Positions 17,753 through 27,939 are shown, numbered from the stretch's first letter. The stretch: DNA of 64,000 nucleotides from Brucella gallinifaecis (GCF_006476605.1 NZ_ML636800.1:372001-436000); one strand, 5' to 3'. Numbers and translations: made by a program. The notes: a model not told the origin generated them from the sequence alone.

Positions 17753-18469
17753 TCAATCTTTTGAACTGCCTTCCCAACCTGCGTAAAACACGCCCGGCTG
17801 CTTTTCCATAAATTGAGTGACTGCGTTTATTTCCTCCGGGTCAATCGATGTGCTGACAAGAGTTGCAAGAATTTCAACTGTCTCCGTATTACGATCCGTA
17901 ATTTCCACATCGCCAACCGGATATTTTGCCTCATCCAGCTTCTCGGCAAGAAGTTCGCGCATTTCCTCCATGACCTTGTGGGTCGCAATCACCCGCACCT
18001 CATAGGTCTGTTCAAGCGCCTGTTGATCAATCGGTATGCGATTAATGAGATTGACCAGTGGGCGAAGCAATGTATTTCCCAGCAAAACATAAAGCGTCAA
18101 TAATGCTGCTTCCGCCAGCATATCCGTGCCTGCACATGCGCCAACCGCCGCCGAACACCAAAGTGTTGCAGCCGTATTAAGGCCGCGTACATTCATGCCC
18201 TCTTTCATGATCACACCGGCACCCAGAAAACCGACGCCAGACACGACATACGCAATGACGCGTAAAGCTTCCGCATTGCCTGCGAGACGTGCCGCCAGAT
18301 CGACAAAAGCTGCCGATCCGAGTGCGACCAGCGCATTGGTCCGCAACCCCGCAGTTCGCTGGCGATATTGACGTTCAGCACCAATCATTGTGCCAAAAAT
18401 GAAGGCAGCAGTAAAACTTACAACGGTATCGAGAAACGGGTAGAAATCAAAACTATTCAAAAACTGCAT
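17753..18469 (-). CDS. MgtC/SapB family membrane protein
   Basis: 238 aa. The N-terminal ~140 residues hold about four or five hydrophobic segments with the family signature (FGTMIGAERQYRQRTAGLRTNALVALGSAAFV; GVGFLGAGVIMKEG; LNTAATLWCSAAVGACAG). The C-terminal ~85 residues form a soluble ACT-like domain (YEVRVIATHKVMEEMRELLAEKL). MgtC proteins affect magnesium-limited growth and survival in macrophages; family membership is clear but the exact role is not. It lies 72 bases downstream of the adenine deaminase gene and may be read through from it. Confidence 0.92.
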   Translation of the reverse strand: MQFLNSFDFYPFLDTVVSFTAAFIFGTMIGAERQYRQRTAGLRTNALVALGSAAFVDLAARLAGNAEALRVIAYVVSGVGFLGAGVIMKEGMNVRGLNTAATLWCSAAVGACAGTDMLAEAALLTLYVLLGNTLLRPLVNLINRIPIDQQALEQTYEVRVIATHKVMEEMRELLAEKLDEAKYPVGDVEITDRNTETVEILATLVSTSIDPEEINAVTQFMEKQPGVFYAGWEGSSKD

Positions 18470-18541
18470 ATCAAAAATCCGGTTTTCACCAGCGCACTAG
18501 CAAAATAAATTAATGCAATTATGACGATGAACTCAGTCCGT

Positions 18542-20233
18542 TCAATTGCCAACAAATTCAAACCTGTCCACATCGACAAGCCCGCGATCGGTGATTTTCA
18601 GATGCGGAATAACTGGCAAAGCGATAAAGGCCAATTGAAGGAATGGCTCTTCGAGCACAGAGCCCAGTTCTTCTGCCGCATGACGAAGAGCACGTAATTG
18701 TTCGCGCACGGCTTCATAAGGCTGCGCACTCATCAGCCCCGCAATTGGCAAAGGCATTTCCGCAAGCACTTTTCCATCCCGGACGACAACAAAACCGCCT
18801 TCGATTTCACCCAGCCGATTGGCTGCGGCCGCAATATCTTCATCTGAAACGCCGACCACGCAAATATTATGGCTGTCATGACTGACAGTCGAAGCGATGG
18901 CGCCGGCTTTCAGACCAAAACCATGCACGAAGCCTGTAGCGATATTGCCATTCTTGCCGTGCCGCTCAATGACTGCGATTTTCACAACATCGCGCTCAAT
19001 ATCCGGCTCCACACCATGGGGACCGACATGCAAATCAAACTCCAGGCTTTGGGTAATAATCTTTCCGGGAACAATGCCGATAGCCCGGGTTTTGCCGCTA
19101 TTTGACTGCGATCTGAAATTTGATGCACTGACCTTTGGCGCTTTCACACTGTTGCGACCAACTTCGGCAACCGGGTTGCGCTTTGCAAATAATTCTTCGC
19201 AAACCAGCCTGCCCGCAGAAAATACAATTTCAGCGTTACAGGCTTCAAGACTATCAATGACTACGAGATCGGCCCGCTGCCCGGGCGCAACCAGACCGCG
19301 ATCAAACAGACCAAAAGCACGGGCTGCGGATATGCTCGCTGCGCGATAGATTGCAAGCGGCTCAACACCACCGGCAATAGCTGTGCGAATGAGATAATCA
19401 AGATGCCCCTGATCGGCGATATCAAGCGGATTACGATCATCGGTGCACAATGCCAGAAATTGCGAATGGCGTTCAGTTATGATCGGCATCAGGGCATGAA
19501 GATCTTTAGACACCGAGCCTTCACGCACCAATACATGCATGCCTTTACGCATTTTCTCAAGCGCTTCTTCAGCACTCGTGGCCTCATGTTCGGTTCGGAT
19601 ACCGGCGGCAATATAAGCATTCAGATCAAGCCCACGCAAAAGAGGGGCATGACCATCGATATGGCGTCCCTGAAAGGCTTCAAGCTTCGCCATAGATTCC
19701 GGGTCTTTGGATAATACGCCGGGGAAGTTCATAAATTCTGCAAGGCCGATCACCTTTGGGTGTTCGGCAAAGGGCAGCAAATCATCAATAAGAAGTTTTG
19801 CACCAGATGTTTCCATATGGGTTGCCGGTACGCAGCTTGAAAGCTGAACACGAATATCCATGATGGTCTCAAGCGAACTATCAAGGAAATATTTCAGCCC
19901 TTCAGCGCCAAGCACATTGGCAATCTCATGCGGGTCGCAGATGACGGTGGTAACACCTTGCGGCAATACACAACGGTCAAATTCATGCGGCGTGATATGC
20001 GAAGACTCGATATGCAGATGCGTGTCGATAAATCCCGGCACAACAATGCGTCCGCTAATATCTATCTCCTGCTTGCCGTGGTAAGTACCAAATGTTCCCA
20101 CAATGCGATCACCGCAGATTGCAATGTCGCTTTCAACCAGTTCTCCGGTTACAAGATCGAAAAAGCGGCCACCTTTCAACACGATATCGGCGGGTTCACG
20201 ACCGGCACCCTGATCGATCATCTGTTCCAGCAT
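18542..20233 (-). CDS. ade: Adenine deaminase
   Basis: 563 aa, the usual length. Converts adenine to hypoxanthine and ammonia in purine salvage. The amidohydrolase metal motif is [14 protein letters not shown] (near 72-85), followed by [17 protein letters not shown] and later [11 protein letters not shown] with the metal-binding Asp. The C-terminal ADA domain includes [15 protein letters not shown]. It lies 62 bases downstream of the D-aminopeptidase-like gene on the same strand. An AzgA-type purine permease occurs about 10 kb away. Confidence 0.95.
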   Translation of the reverse strand: MLEQMIDQGAGREPADIVLKGGRFFDLVTGELVESDIAICGDRIVGTFGTYHGKQEIDISGRIVVPGFIDTHLHIESSHITPHEFDRCVLPQGVTTVICDPHEIANVLGAEGLKYFLDSSLETIMDIRVQLSSCVPATHMETSGAKLLIDDLLPFAEHPKVIGLAEFMNFPGVLSKDPESMAKLEAFQGRHIDGHAPLLRGLDLNAYIAAGIRTEHEATSAEEALEKMRKGMHVLVREGSVSKDLHALMPIITERHSQFLALCTDDRNPLDIADQGHLDYLIRTAIAGGVEPLAIYRAASISAARAFGLFDRGLVAPGQRADLVVIDSLEACNAEIVFSAGRLVCEELFAKRNPVAEVGRNSVKAPKVSASNFRSQSNSGKTRAIGIVPGKIITQSLEFDLHVGPHGVEPDIERDVVKIAVIERHGKNGNIATGFVHGFGLKAGAIASTVSHDSHNICVVGVSDEDIAAAANRLGEIEGGFVVVRDGKVLAEMPLPIAGLMSAQPYEAVREQLRALRHAAEELGSVLEEPFLQLAFIALPVIPHLKITDRGLVDVDRFEFVGN

Positions 20234-20295
20234 TGGCTCACTCCATTCAAGTCATTATCGGAATCATTTTCCGAAAATAACACAATAAAGCGCTT

Positions 20296-21804
20296 TCAAC
20301 GCTGATATTCGATTACACGACTGCGGTTGAGAACCAGTTCCAGCCTGTTTTCACCTAAAAGGTGAATGCAGATACGACGGCGCCAAGGTCCATCCTGCAA
20401 TGTAAACAAAGCCCGTCCTTTACCCAGATCTTCAAGTGGCATGACCTGACGCACTGGCCCAATGCCCATAATGATATGTCCGTTATCGACAGTGAAGGAT
20501 GCACCAAAGAGTGATGCATTCCAATATCCATCAAACTCATTGCCGACTGGTTTTGCCTGCACTGGACGCAGTTCACGTGTCACATGGCCGATTTCGCCTT
20601 GCAATGCTTCTCCGTCCCAGCGCAGCCTGATCGGAGATGATGAAGACAAAGAAGAAACCCATCCGTCACCGATATCATAAAGCGGATCATCGGCTCCCAG
20701 AAAGCTTGCAACACCGCCACGCATCTCCAGCCAGAATGGGCCTGTATCGGCGACATATAATCCATCATCAATAAAAGAGGCCCGCTCAGGCAGTGAAAGC
20801 CCGTTAAGGGCAGCCATACAATCACGAGCAATTCTATATGTATCTGCATCTTCACGATTGCAGACAACAATCATACCGGTTTTTTCAGCTGGATCGAGGA
20901 GGAAATAGCTTTGATAGCCCGGATGCGATCCACCATGACCAACAAACTGCTTGCTATCAATTTCGCTCGAGCGCAGACCAAGACCATAACCTGTTGGTCG
21001 TCCGTCACTCAAAAAATGCTCGGCAGAAAGTTCAGAAAGTACACCGCTCAGTGCGCCTTCTCCTGCCAAAAGAGCCTGCGCCCATTTTGTAAGCGCCATA
21101 CCACTTCCAGCCACACTGCCCGATGCAGAAAGATGCAATCCGGCACTGCTTTGCAGCCATTTATCACCAGATTTCCAGTAGCCGGGCATAAGTCCTTTAA
21201 CTGTATCTGCCCATTCGTCGGGCGCATCCATAAAGATATTGAATGGCTGATTTATCTCTGAGCAGACAAAATCTTTAAAAAACACGCCCTTACGTTCCAA
21301 GGCAGCTTCCACAAGCCGATATCCGGTATTCGAGTAGGAAATTTCAGTGCCTTCACAGAAATTGAGCCGTGTGAGCGATGATAGAAACTCTATCAGGCTT
21401 TCTGCACTTGTATGCGAATATATGGATAGGCCTAACAATGTCAGGCACTCACGTGTATCAGGCAATCCCCCCGTCATATCCAGCGCACGAGCGATAGTCA
21501 CATCACCAAGTGGTGCCTGTAATTCAGGCAAGTGATCACCGATGCGATCATTCAGACCAACCAGATCAGAATGACGCAAAAGCATTGTGCAGAAAATATG
21601 CTTGGTGATGGATGCGTAGCGAACAACCGTATTTGCGGTAAAGGGAATACCGGTGGAGAGGCTTTCCAGCCCTCCTGCATAGGCAAATTTTACGCCATCC
21701 GGGTCAAAACCAATGATGACACCACCCGGTTCATCCTTTCTCCATGTTCTGGAATAAAGCTTTGCAGCCAACGAGGCTGCATTCCAGTCAGCACGAATGG
21801 GCAT
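20296..21804 (-). CDS. dap: D-aminopeptidase-like serine hydrolase (beta-lactamase fold)
   Basis: 502 aa. Serine beta-lactamase / penicillin-binding fold with the three motifs in order: Ser65-Ile-Thr-Lys68 (SITK), Tyr157-Ser-Asn159 (YSN) and His290-Gly-Gly (HGG). In the characterised Ochrobactrum anthropi D-aminopeptidase (about 520 aa) the matching residues are Ser62, Lys65, Tyr153, Asn155 and His287, so spacing agrees closely. The last ~170 residues would be its two small beta-barrel domains. There is no signal peptide, so it should be cytoplasmic. The family removes N-terminal D-residues; an esterase or other peptidase activity is possible. Confidence 0.8.
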   Translation of the reverse strand: MPIRADWNAASLAAKLYSRTWRKDEPGGVIIGFDPDGVKFAYAGGLESLSTGIPFTANTVVRYASITKHIFCTMLLRHSDLVGLNDRIGDHLPELQAPLGDVTIARALDMTGGLPDTRECLTLLGLSIYSHTSAESLIEFLSSLTRLNFCEGTEISYSNTGYRLVEAALERKGVFFKDFVCSEINQPFNIFMDAPDEWADTVKGLMPGYWKSGDKWLQSSAGLHLSASGSVAGSGMALTKWAQALLAGEGALSGVLSELSAEHFLSDGRPTGYGLGLRSSEIDSKQFVGHGGSHPGYQSYFLLDPAEKTGMIVVCNREDADTYRIARDCMAALNGLSLPERASFIDDGLYVADTGPFWLEMRGGVASFLGADDPLYDIGDGWVSSLSSSSPIRLRWDGEALQGEIGHVTRELRPVQAKPVGNEFDGYWNASLFGASFTVDNGHIIMGIGPVRQVMPLEDLGKGRALFTLQDGPWRRRICIHLLGENRLELVLNRSRVIEYQR

Positions 21805-22303
21805 AAATACTCCGTCATGCGACTTAAAAATCGCTTAGCGCTTTGTTACCAATATGCCTATGCGAGCTCTCACATATTCACTGATGAATTTACCAGCCCG
21901 CAAAACATTGTAATCCACATAATTGGGATTCTTGCTAACACACAAGCCCGTGACATCCTTTATGTTTTATCTATGCATGGATTATAAACACAGTTTTGTC
22001 AGCACTTAAAAATACCTTTGCCTTGCAACGCAGCGGGCTCCGCCAAAAACTCTATCGCTTCATTTAAAGCTGCAAATACTGGCGCTATCCACATCTTCTC
22101 CCCATAATTATCGTTTCTTTTTCGTTTTTTTTCCTTTCCACCATTATCATTTTCGGATTTATTCTATTATTGGGAGTAAAAGTTGATCCAAAACGAAATT
22201 GCAGTCATATAAGTGTAATAACCATAATGCAGGTATCGGAACCGAGAGAGTGGATCGAATCCGTTCTTGACGTTCACGAAACCGCGTTTCCTGAGGAGGA
22301 AAT
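21805..22303. other. 500-base divergent intergenic region
   Basis: It lies between the D-aminopeptidase-like gene and ugpB, which diverge, so it holds both promoters. I see a probable Pho box at 22202-22219 and an AGGAGGAAAT ribosome site for ugpB. The central part (21850-22150) is AT-rich and contains no supported gene. Confidence 0.6.
22202..22219 (+). promoter_or_regulatory. Probable Pho box upstream of ugpB
   Basis: CAGTCAT-ATAA-GTGTAAT compares with the PhoB consensus CTGTCAT-(A/T)4-CTGTCAT: 11 of 14 half-site bases and all four A/T spacer bases agree. It lies 85 bases upstream of ugpB. The ugp operon is a classical PhoB target under phosphate starvation. Confidence 0.6.
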
Positions 22304-23605
22304 ATGCTTACCCGTCTGATCACAACTTCAGCGCTGACTGGCGCCCTTGCCCTCACCCTTGGCTCACAAGCCTTTGCACAGACCGAGCTAAGCTGGTGGC
22401 ACGGTATGGCTGGCGCAAATAACGAAATGGTCAATGAACTGGCAAATGAGTTCAATGAAAGCCAGAGCGAATACAAGATCGTTCCTGTCTACAAGGGCAG
22501 CTACCCGGAAACACTCAATGCAGGCATTGCCGCATTTCGTTCCAAGCAACCTCCTGCAATTATTCAGGTTTTTGATGCCGGCAGCGGTGTCATGATGGCG
22601 GCTGAAGGTGCAGTCGTTCCTGCAGCTGATGTGCTTGAAAAGGGTGGATACAAATTCGACAAGTCGCAGTATTTGCCGGGCATCGTAGCTTATTACTCCA
22701 AACCGGACGGCACCATGCTGTCATTCCCATACAATTCGTCTTCACCAATCCTTTATTACAATAAGGATGCTTTCAAGAAAGCTGGTCTTGACGAAAATAC
22801 CCCGCCAAAGACATGGCCGGAAGTTTTTGAAGCTGCCAAGAAAATCAAGGCAAGCGGTGCTTCCCCTTGCGGTTTCACATCGACATGGCTGACCTGGATC
22901 CAGACCGAAAATTTCTCTGCCTGGAACAATGTCGCATACGGCACCAATGAAAATGGTCTTGGCGGCACAGACGTTGAACTCAAGATCAATGAACCGATTT
23001 TTGTAGAGCATTTTCAGGCAATTGCCGATCTCGCCAAGGACGGAACTTTCCGCTATGGCGGCCGCACTTCGGAAGCCAAACAGCTCTTTACTTCCGGCGA
23101 ATGCGCGATGTTGACGGAATCTTCGGGTGGTCTCGGTGATGTGGTCAAATCGGGTATGAATTATGGTATTGGCCAGCTGCCTTATTATGAAGGTCATGGC
23201 CCACAGAACACCATTCCGGGTGGTGCAAGCCTTTGGGTTTTTGCTGGTCTCAGCGATGACGAATATAAAGGCATTGCCCAGTTCTTCAACTTCCTTTCAC
23301 AGACCAATATCCAGCAGAAACTGCATGAGAAATCCGGTTATCTGCCTGTGACAATGGCTGCTTATGAAGCAACGAAGAATTCGGACTTCTATGAAAAGAA
23401 CCCGGGCCGTGAAACACCGATCCTCCAGATGATGGGCAAGGCGCCAACGGAAAACTCCAAAGGTGTCCGCCTCGTCAACCTGCCTCAGGTTCGTGATATT
23501 CTCAACGAAGAATATGAAGCGATGCTTGGCGGTAAACAGGATGCAAAGACTGCGCTCGACAATGCTGTAAAGCGTGCAAACGAAGCGATTGCCGCCGCAC
23601 AATAA
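22304..23605 (+). CDS. ugpB: sn-glycerol-3-phosphate ABC transporter, binding protein
   Basis: 433 aa with a signal peptide (GSQAFAQ near residue 25). The mature start TELSWWHGMAGANNEMVNELANEFNESQSEYKIVPVYKGSYPETLNAGIAAFR is characteristic of UgpB; later GFTSTWLTWIQTENFSAWNN and GGASLWVFAGLS are also family landmarks. It binds glycerol-3-phosphate and glycerophosphodiesters in the periplasm. Start supported by GAGGAGGAAAT just upstream. First gene of ugpBAEC. Confidence 0.97.
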   Translation: MLTRLITTSALTGALALTLGSQAFAQTELSWWHGMAGANNEMVNELANEFNESQSEYKIVPVYKGSYPETLNAGIAAFRSKQPPAIIQVFDAGSGVMMAAEGAVVPAADVLEKGGYKFDKSQYLPGIVAYYSKPDGTMLSFPYNSSSPILYYNKDAFKKAGLDENTPPKTWPEVFEAAKKIKASGASPCGFTSTWLTWIQTENFSAWNNVAYGTNENGLGGTDVELKINEPIFVEHFQAIADLAKDGTFRYGGRTSEAKQLFTSGECAMLTESSGGLGDVVKSGMNYGIGQLPYYEGHGPQNTIPGGASLWVFAGLSDDEYKGIAQFFNFLSQTNIQQKLHEKSGYLPVTMAAYEATKNSDFYEKNPGRETPILQMMGKAPTENSKGVRLVNLPQVRDILNEEYEAMLGGKQDAKTALDNAVKRANEAIAAAQ

Positions 23606-23675
23606 TCTGATGAACTAAAGCGTGCCGCCTTCCCTCAAAGGGTCTGGCGGCACTGCTCTTAGTAAGGAAATTCCC

Positions 23676-24557
23676 GTGCAGAATGTCACGTTTCCAAACA
23701 AGATCTTGCCCTATTTTCTGCTGGCACCGCAGATCATATTGACTGTGATCTTCTTTTTCTGGCCAGCAAGTCAGGCAATCTATCAATCCTTCATGCGTGA
23801 AGACGCCTTCGGACTGAAATCAACATTTGTTGGATTGGCAAATTTTACCAATGTTCTGTCTGACCCGAATTACCTGCACTCGGTTCAGGTAACGATTGTC
23901 TTCAACCTTCTGACCGCATTTGTTGCCATGGGCGCAGCATTATTGCTTGCAACTGCTGCGGACCGTGTCATTCGTGGCAAGACCCTTTATCGTACACTTC
24001 TGATCTGGCCTTATGCTGTTGCACCGGCTGTTGCCGGCATGCTCTGGCTGTTCATGTTTAACCCTGCCATGGGCACCCTTGCCTATATGCTGCGTAGCGC
24101 GGGTTTTGCATGGGATCCTTTGCTCAATGGCAATCAGGCTATGGCGATGATTGTGGGTGCAGCCGCCTGGAAACAGATTTCCTATAATTTTCTGTTTTTT
24201 GTTGCAGGCCTTCAGGCAATCCCGAAATCGCTTATTGAGGCGGCAGCCATTGATGGCGCACGCGGCGCGCGCCGTTTCTGGTCGATTGTTTTCCCGCTTC
24301 TTGCGCCTACAACTTTCTTCCTGCTGGTGGTCAACACGGTTTATGCCTTTTTCGATACGTTCGGCATCATTCATTCCGTTACCGGCGGCGGCCCTGCCAA
24401 AGCAACCGAAACCCTCGTCTACAAGGTTTATAATGACGGCTTCGTCAATCTCAACCTTGGCTCTTCATCGGCGCAGTCGGTTATTCTGATGATCATTGTT
24501 ATCGCGCTAACCGCATTCCAGTTCCGCTTCATTGAGAAGCGCGTGCATTATTCGTGA
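23676..24557 (+). CDS. ugpA: sn-glycerol-3-phosphate ABC transporter, permease
   Basis: 293 aa, six hydrophobic segments, EAA loop at [30 protein letters not shown]. The family-typical opening is [19 protein letters not shown] therefore take GTG 23676 as start, with TAAGGAA six bases before it, giving the same 293 aa known for Brucella UgpA. An upstream in-frame ATG at 23622 would add 18 atypical residues. Forms the channel with UgpE. Confidence 0.95.
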   Translation: MQNVTFPNKILPYFLLAPQIILTVIFFFWPASQAIYQSFMREDAFGLKSTFVGLANFTNVLSDPNYLHSVQVTIVFNLLTAFVAMGAALLLATAADRVIRGKTLYRTLLIWPYAVAPAVAGMLWLFMFNPAMGTLAYMLRSAGFAWDPLLNGNQAMAMIVGAAAWKQISYNFLFFVAGLQAIPKSLIEAAAIDGARGARRFWSIVFPLLAPTTFFLLVVNTVYAFFDTFGIIHSVTGGGPAKATETLVYKVYNDGFVNLNLGSSSAQSVILMIIVIALTAFQFRFIEKRVHYS

Positions 24558-24568
24558 GTGAGGCGAGC

Positions 24569-25417
24569 ATGATTGAAAAACGTCCAATCTCAAATCTGTT
24601 CGGCCACCTGATCCTGATCATCGGAATCATAGCTGTTGCCTTTCCGATTTATTACACCTTCGTCGCCTCCACCATGACATCGGGCCAGATCATTCGCCCT
24701 CCGATCCCACTGGTGCCCGGTGGACATATGCTGGAAAACTACAACGAAGCCATTTTCGGTGGCGTCGAACGTGTCGTCGGCGTCAGTCTGGAACGGCTTT
24801 TGTGGAATTCCTTCGTGGTCGCAATGGTGATTGCTATCGGCAAAATCATCATCTCCTTCATGTCAGCATTTGCGATCGTATTCTTTCGCTTTCCCTGCCG
24901 CATGTTCTTCTTCTGGATGATCTTTGTTACGCTGATGCTGCCCGTGGAAGTGCGCATCCTGCCAACTTACAAGGTCATCGTCGATCTGGGCCTGATCGAT
25001 ACTTATGCAGGCCTGACCTTGCCTTTGATAGCCTCGGCAACAGCAACTTTCCTGTTCCGGCAGTTCTTCCTCACCATTCCCGGCGAACTGGTAGAAGCTG
25101 CACGTATTGACAATGCAGGGCCGCTCCGCTTCATGCGCGACATTCTGCTGCCGCTGTCAAAGACCAATATTGCTGCCCTCTTCGTCATTCTATTCATCTA
25201 TGGCTGGACCCAGTATCTATGGCCACTGCTTGTCACCAATGATGCAAAAATGAATACGATCATTATCGGCCTTCGCCGTATGGTCGATTTCGCTGATGCG
25301 TCCACACCGTGGAACTACGTCATGGTTACAGCTATTCTGGCAATCATACCGCCGATCCTCGTTGTTGTGTTGATGCAGCGCTGGTTCGTAAAAGGTCTCG
25401 TGGAAACGGAAAAATAA
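24569..25417 (+). CDS. ugpE: sn-glycerol-3-phosphate ABC transporter, permease
   Basis: 282 aa, six hydrophobic segments, EAA loop [31 protein letters not shown] near 170-200. The start [19 protein letters not shown] is the family form. A GTG at 24554 overlapping the ugpA stop would add five residues and cannot be excluded. The stop overlaps the ugpC start by one base. Confidence 0.95.
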   Translation: MIEKRPISNLFGHLILIIGIIAVAFPIYYTFVASTMTSGQIIRPPIPLVPGGHMLENYNEAIFGGVERVVGVSLERLLWNSFVVAMVIAIGKIIISFMSAFAIVFFRFPCRMFFFWMIFVTLMLPVEVRILPTYKVIVDLGLIDTYAGLTLPLIASATATFLFRQFFLTIPGELVEAARIDNAGPLRFMRDILLPLSKTNIAALFVILFIYGWTQYLWPLLVTNDAKMNTIIIGLRRMVDFADASTPWNYVMVTAILAIIPPILVVVLMQRWFVKGLVETEK

Positions 25418-26472
25418 TGAGCAAGATCACTCTTGATAATGTCCGCAAGAGCTATGGCGGCGGTGTTGAAGTCATCAAAGGCGTCTCGCTGGATATTCAG
25501 GATGGCGAATTCGTCGTTCTCGTTGGTCCATCGGGCTGTGGCAAATCCACACTTCTTCGCATGATTGCAGGGCTTGAAAATATTACTGACGGCACGATTT
25601 CTATCGGCAACCGCGTTGTAAATGACGTGGAACCTGCCGAACGCGACATCGCAATGGTATTTCAGAACTATGCACTCTATCCGCATATGTCCGTGCGCGA
25701 TAATCTTGCCTATGGTCTGAAAAACCGCAAAACACCAAAAGACGAAATCGAACGTCGCATCGCCAAAGCTGCACAAGCACTCGAAATCGAGCAGTTTCTT
25801 GATCGCAAACCACGCCAGCTTTCCGGTGGTCAACGCCAGCGCGTTGCAATGGGGCGTGCAATTGTCCGCGAACCATCCGCATTTCTTTTCGATGAGCCGC
25901 TCTCAAACCTAGATGCTAAACTTCGCGTGCAGATGCGCGTTGAAATCAAACGTTTGCAACGTTCACTTGGCACAACAAGCGTTTATGTAACCCACGACCA
26001 GATGGAAGCCATGACCATGGCAGATCGTCTGGTGGTGCTCAATGCCGGCAATATCGAACAGGTTGGCACGCCAATTGAACTCTACGAGAAGCCGGCTTCC
26101 ACTTTCGTTGCTACATTTATCGGTTCACCATCGATGAATCTGCTCGAAAGCGGTGAAAACAACGTCTGGCAACCGGGCAAAGCTGTGCCACTCCCTTCCG
26201 ATCATTATACTTTTGGTGTGCGCCCGGAAGACATCTATATGATTGAAAATGGTGAGGCAGATGCTGATGGCTTTAATGCTACGGTTCGTATTGAAGCAAT
26301 CGAGCTGGTCGGTGCAGAAAGCTACATTCATAGCTCACTCACTGATGGCAAGCCTTTGATTTTCCGTGTGCAGGGCCGCTCAGAACATGCAATCGATGAA
26401 GTGGTCAAGATTGGCGCATCAGCAAAAAAAGTGCATATTTTCGGTGCTGATGGTCGCCGGACAGAGAATTAG
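25417..26472 (+). CDS. ugpC: sn-glycerol-3-phosphate ABC transporter, ATP-binding protein
   Basis: 351 aa. Walker [10 protein letters not shown] (37-45), Q-loop [10 protein letters not shown], signature [16 protein letters not shown], Walker [16 protein letters not shown], then a TOBE/OB domain ([31 protein letters not shown]). The ATG overlaps the ugpE TAA (TAATG). An upstream in-frame ATG at 25309 lies inside ugpE and is rejected. Energises uptake of glycerol-3-phosphate. A block of palindromic repeats follows the gene. Confidence 0.96.
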   Translation: MSKITLDNVRKSYGGGVEVIKGVSLDIQDGEFVVLVGPSGCGKSTLLRMIAGLENITDGTISIGNRVVNDVEPAERDIAMVFQNYALYPHMSVRDNLAYGLKNRKTPKDEIERRIAKAAQALEIEQFLDRKPRQLSGGQRQRVAMGRAIVREPSAFLFDEPLSNLDAKLRVQMRVEIKRLQRSLGTTSVYVTHDQMEAMTMADRLVVLNAGNIEQVGTPIELYEKPASTFVATFIGSPSMNLLESGENNVWQPGKAVPLPSDHYTFGVRPEDIYMIENGEADADGFNATVRIEAIELVGAESYIHSSLTDGKPLIFRVQGRSEHAIDEVVKIGASAKKVHIFGADGRRTEN

Positions 26473-26521
26473 AGCATAGCTCAAATATAAAAACCGTTTT
26501 CAGGAATGCACTTTCATTCTC

Positions 26522-26685
26522 ATATCGGGCGTTCAGACTTGTGAGCGTCCGATATAAAAGAGGTGTTCTTATAGTTTTAGAGCATAATCCGACCGGAGTT
26601 AAACGAGGATCGATAAGATTATGCTTCAAATACAAAGACTTTAGAGCCCCGATCTGATTCAATCAGATCGAAACGCGCTCTAAAG
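26522..26685. repeat. Mosaic of three palindromic repeats after ugpC
   Basis: Three back-to-back inverted repeats fill the gap between ugpC and gntK: ATATCGGGCG...CGTCCGATAT (26522-26555), AGCATAATC...GATTATGCT (26581-26625), and CTTTAGAGC...GCTCTAAAG (26639-26685) enclosing CGATCTGATT-C-AATCAGATCG. The last overlaps the gntK stop codon. They look like the REP-type palindromic units scattered through Rhizobiales genomes, and may serve as bidirectional terminators here. A related copy is at 37089-37126. Confidence 0.7.
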
Positions 26686-27186
26686 TAATCCGCCTTTCAG
26701 AGCGCGAATCCACTCGATGCTTTCAGCCACGATTTTATCAACGGGATCTGCAATATCTGCCCGGAAAACCAAAGGCTCGCCAACTGGGCTTTCAAGCGTT
26801 GCAAGCTGGCTTTCCAGCATTTTCACAGGCATGAAATGGCCAGTACGTTGGCCCATATGCTGGTGCAACAGTTCAAAACTTCCATCCAGAAAGACAAATA
26901 TCAGCACTCCGCCGGAAGCAGCGCGCATCCGCTCACGATAGGTTTTCTTAAGCGCTGAACATGACACAACAATGCCACCTTTGGCAGCAGCGATCCGTTC
27001 TCCAATCTGGTCCAGCCAAGGCCACCGATCTTCATCCTGCAAGGGAACCCCTGCCATCATTTTATCGACATTGGATTGAGGATGCAGACTATCACCTTCC
27101 AGAAAAGGCAAATCTAACGCTTCTGCAAGCTTGTCGCCGATAGTTGACTTTCCCGAACCGGAAACACCCATAACAACAATATTCAT
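26680..27186 (-). CDS. gntK: Gluconokinase
   Basis: 168 aa, a P-loop kinase of the GntK family. Walker A is GVSGSGKST (7-15); EGDSLHPQSNVDKMMAGVPLQDEDRWPWL and SCSALKKTYRERMR are the substrate-site signatures. It phosphorylates gluconate to 6-phosphogluconate. It lies 45 bases downstream of the FadR-type regulator gene on the same strand, so the two are probably co-transcribed. The stop codon sits inside the palindromic repeat block. No gluconate permease is adjacent. Confidence 0.95.
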   Translation of the reverse strand: MNIVVMGVSGSGKSTIGDKLAEALDLPFLEGDSLHPQSNVDKMMAGVPLQDEDRWPWLDQIGERIAAAKGGIVVSCSALKKTYRERMRAASGGVLIFVFLDGSFELLHQHMGQRTGHFMPVKMLESQLATLESPVGEPLVFRADIADPVDKIVAESIEWIRALKGGLL

Positions 27187-27195
27187 GCTCTCAAT

Positions 27196-27246
27196 CCTCA
27201 GAATGTTTCTGGCCTCAGAGTGCTTCGGGCCTCAGAATGTTTCAAG
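27196..27246. repeat. 17-base tandem repeat, three copies, over the regulator stop codon
   Basis: CCTCAGAATGTTTCTGG (27196-27212), CCTCAGAGTGCTTCGGG (27213-27229) and CCTCAGAATGTTTCAAG (27230-27246). The third copy encodes the last codons and stop of the FadR-type gene; the other two lie in the gap before gntK. This looks like local slippage duplication. Confidence 0.75.
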
Positions 27247-27939
27247 CTGAAGATTAACGCGGCTTGCAGCACCCACAACATGGTTGCGCATCACTTCACG
27301 CGCTTTTAGCGGATCACGCGCAGCCACTGCATCGCGAATGGCAACATGTTCGGCAATCGTTATTTCAACAATTTCTTCCAGCACAGCGCGTGCACGTGCT
27401 GCGCGAATAGCCTGACTGATACGTTCGGCAATAAAGCCCAGCACAAGAGGGAAATATTCATTATGCGTGGCGCCAGCAAGCACCCGGTGAAATGTAAGGT
27501 CAGCTGCAATACCATCATCAGACCATTTCTCGCTGCCGGTCATCTCGGACAATGCCTGATCGAGCTTATGCAAATCGTCAGATGTATGATGCACCGAAGC
27601 AAGCCCTGCTGCTTCAATTTCAAGCGCCATACGCAATTGAAAGAGGCTACGGAAATTATCACGATTTACCAGTGTTTCCGGCTCGATACGGATTGAATGG
27701 CGACGGTCTAGCTCTGTGACAAAAGCACCAACACCCTGTCGTGTCTCAATCAAGCCCTCATTGCGCAATTGAGCAATCGCCTCCCGTATTACTGAACGAC
27801 TGACACCAAAACTCTGCGCAAGATTATGCTCTGTCGGCAATTTATGACCCGGCAACCAGCCACCTTCGCTAATCTGACGAACAAGTTCGGAGGCAATACG
27901 CGCTGGCAGCTGTTCGTTACGCCTGATTTCACCGAACAT
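27232..27939 (-). CDS. FadR/GntR-family transcriptional regulator
   Basis: 235 aa. Winged helix-turn-helix at residues ~10-75 (HKLPTEHNLAQSFGVSRSVIREAIAQLRNEGLIETRQGVGAFV) and a C-terminal all-helical FCD domain with the conserved histidines expected to bind a metal and a carboxylate ligand (FHRVLAGATHN; HVAIRDAVAARD). ATG 27939 is preceded by GGAGGAG; the ATG at 27954 lies within that ribosome site. It probably controls gntK and the divergent FAH-family gene, sensing a sugar acid. Confidence 0.93.
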   Translation of the reverse strand: MFGEIRRNEQLPARIASELVRQISEGGWLPGHKLPTEHNLAQSFGVSRSVIREAIAQLRNEGLIETRQGVGAFVTELDRRHSIRIEPETLVNRDNFRSLFQLRMALEIEAAGLASVHHTSDDLHKLDQALSEMTGSEKWSDDGIAADLTFHRVLAGATHNEYFPLVLGFIAERISQAIRAARARAVLEEIVEITIAEHVAIRDAVAARDPLKAREVMRNHVVGAASRVNLQLETF

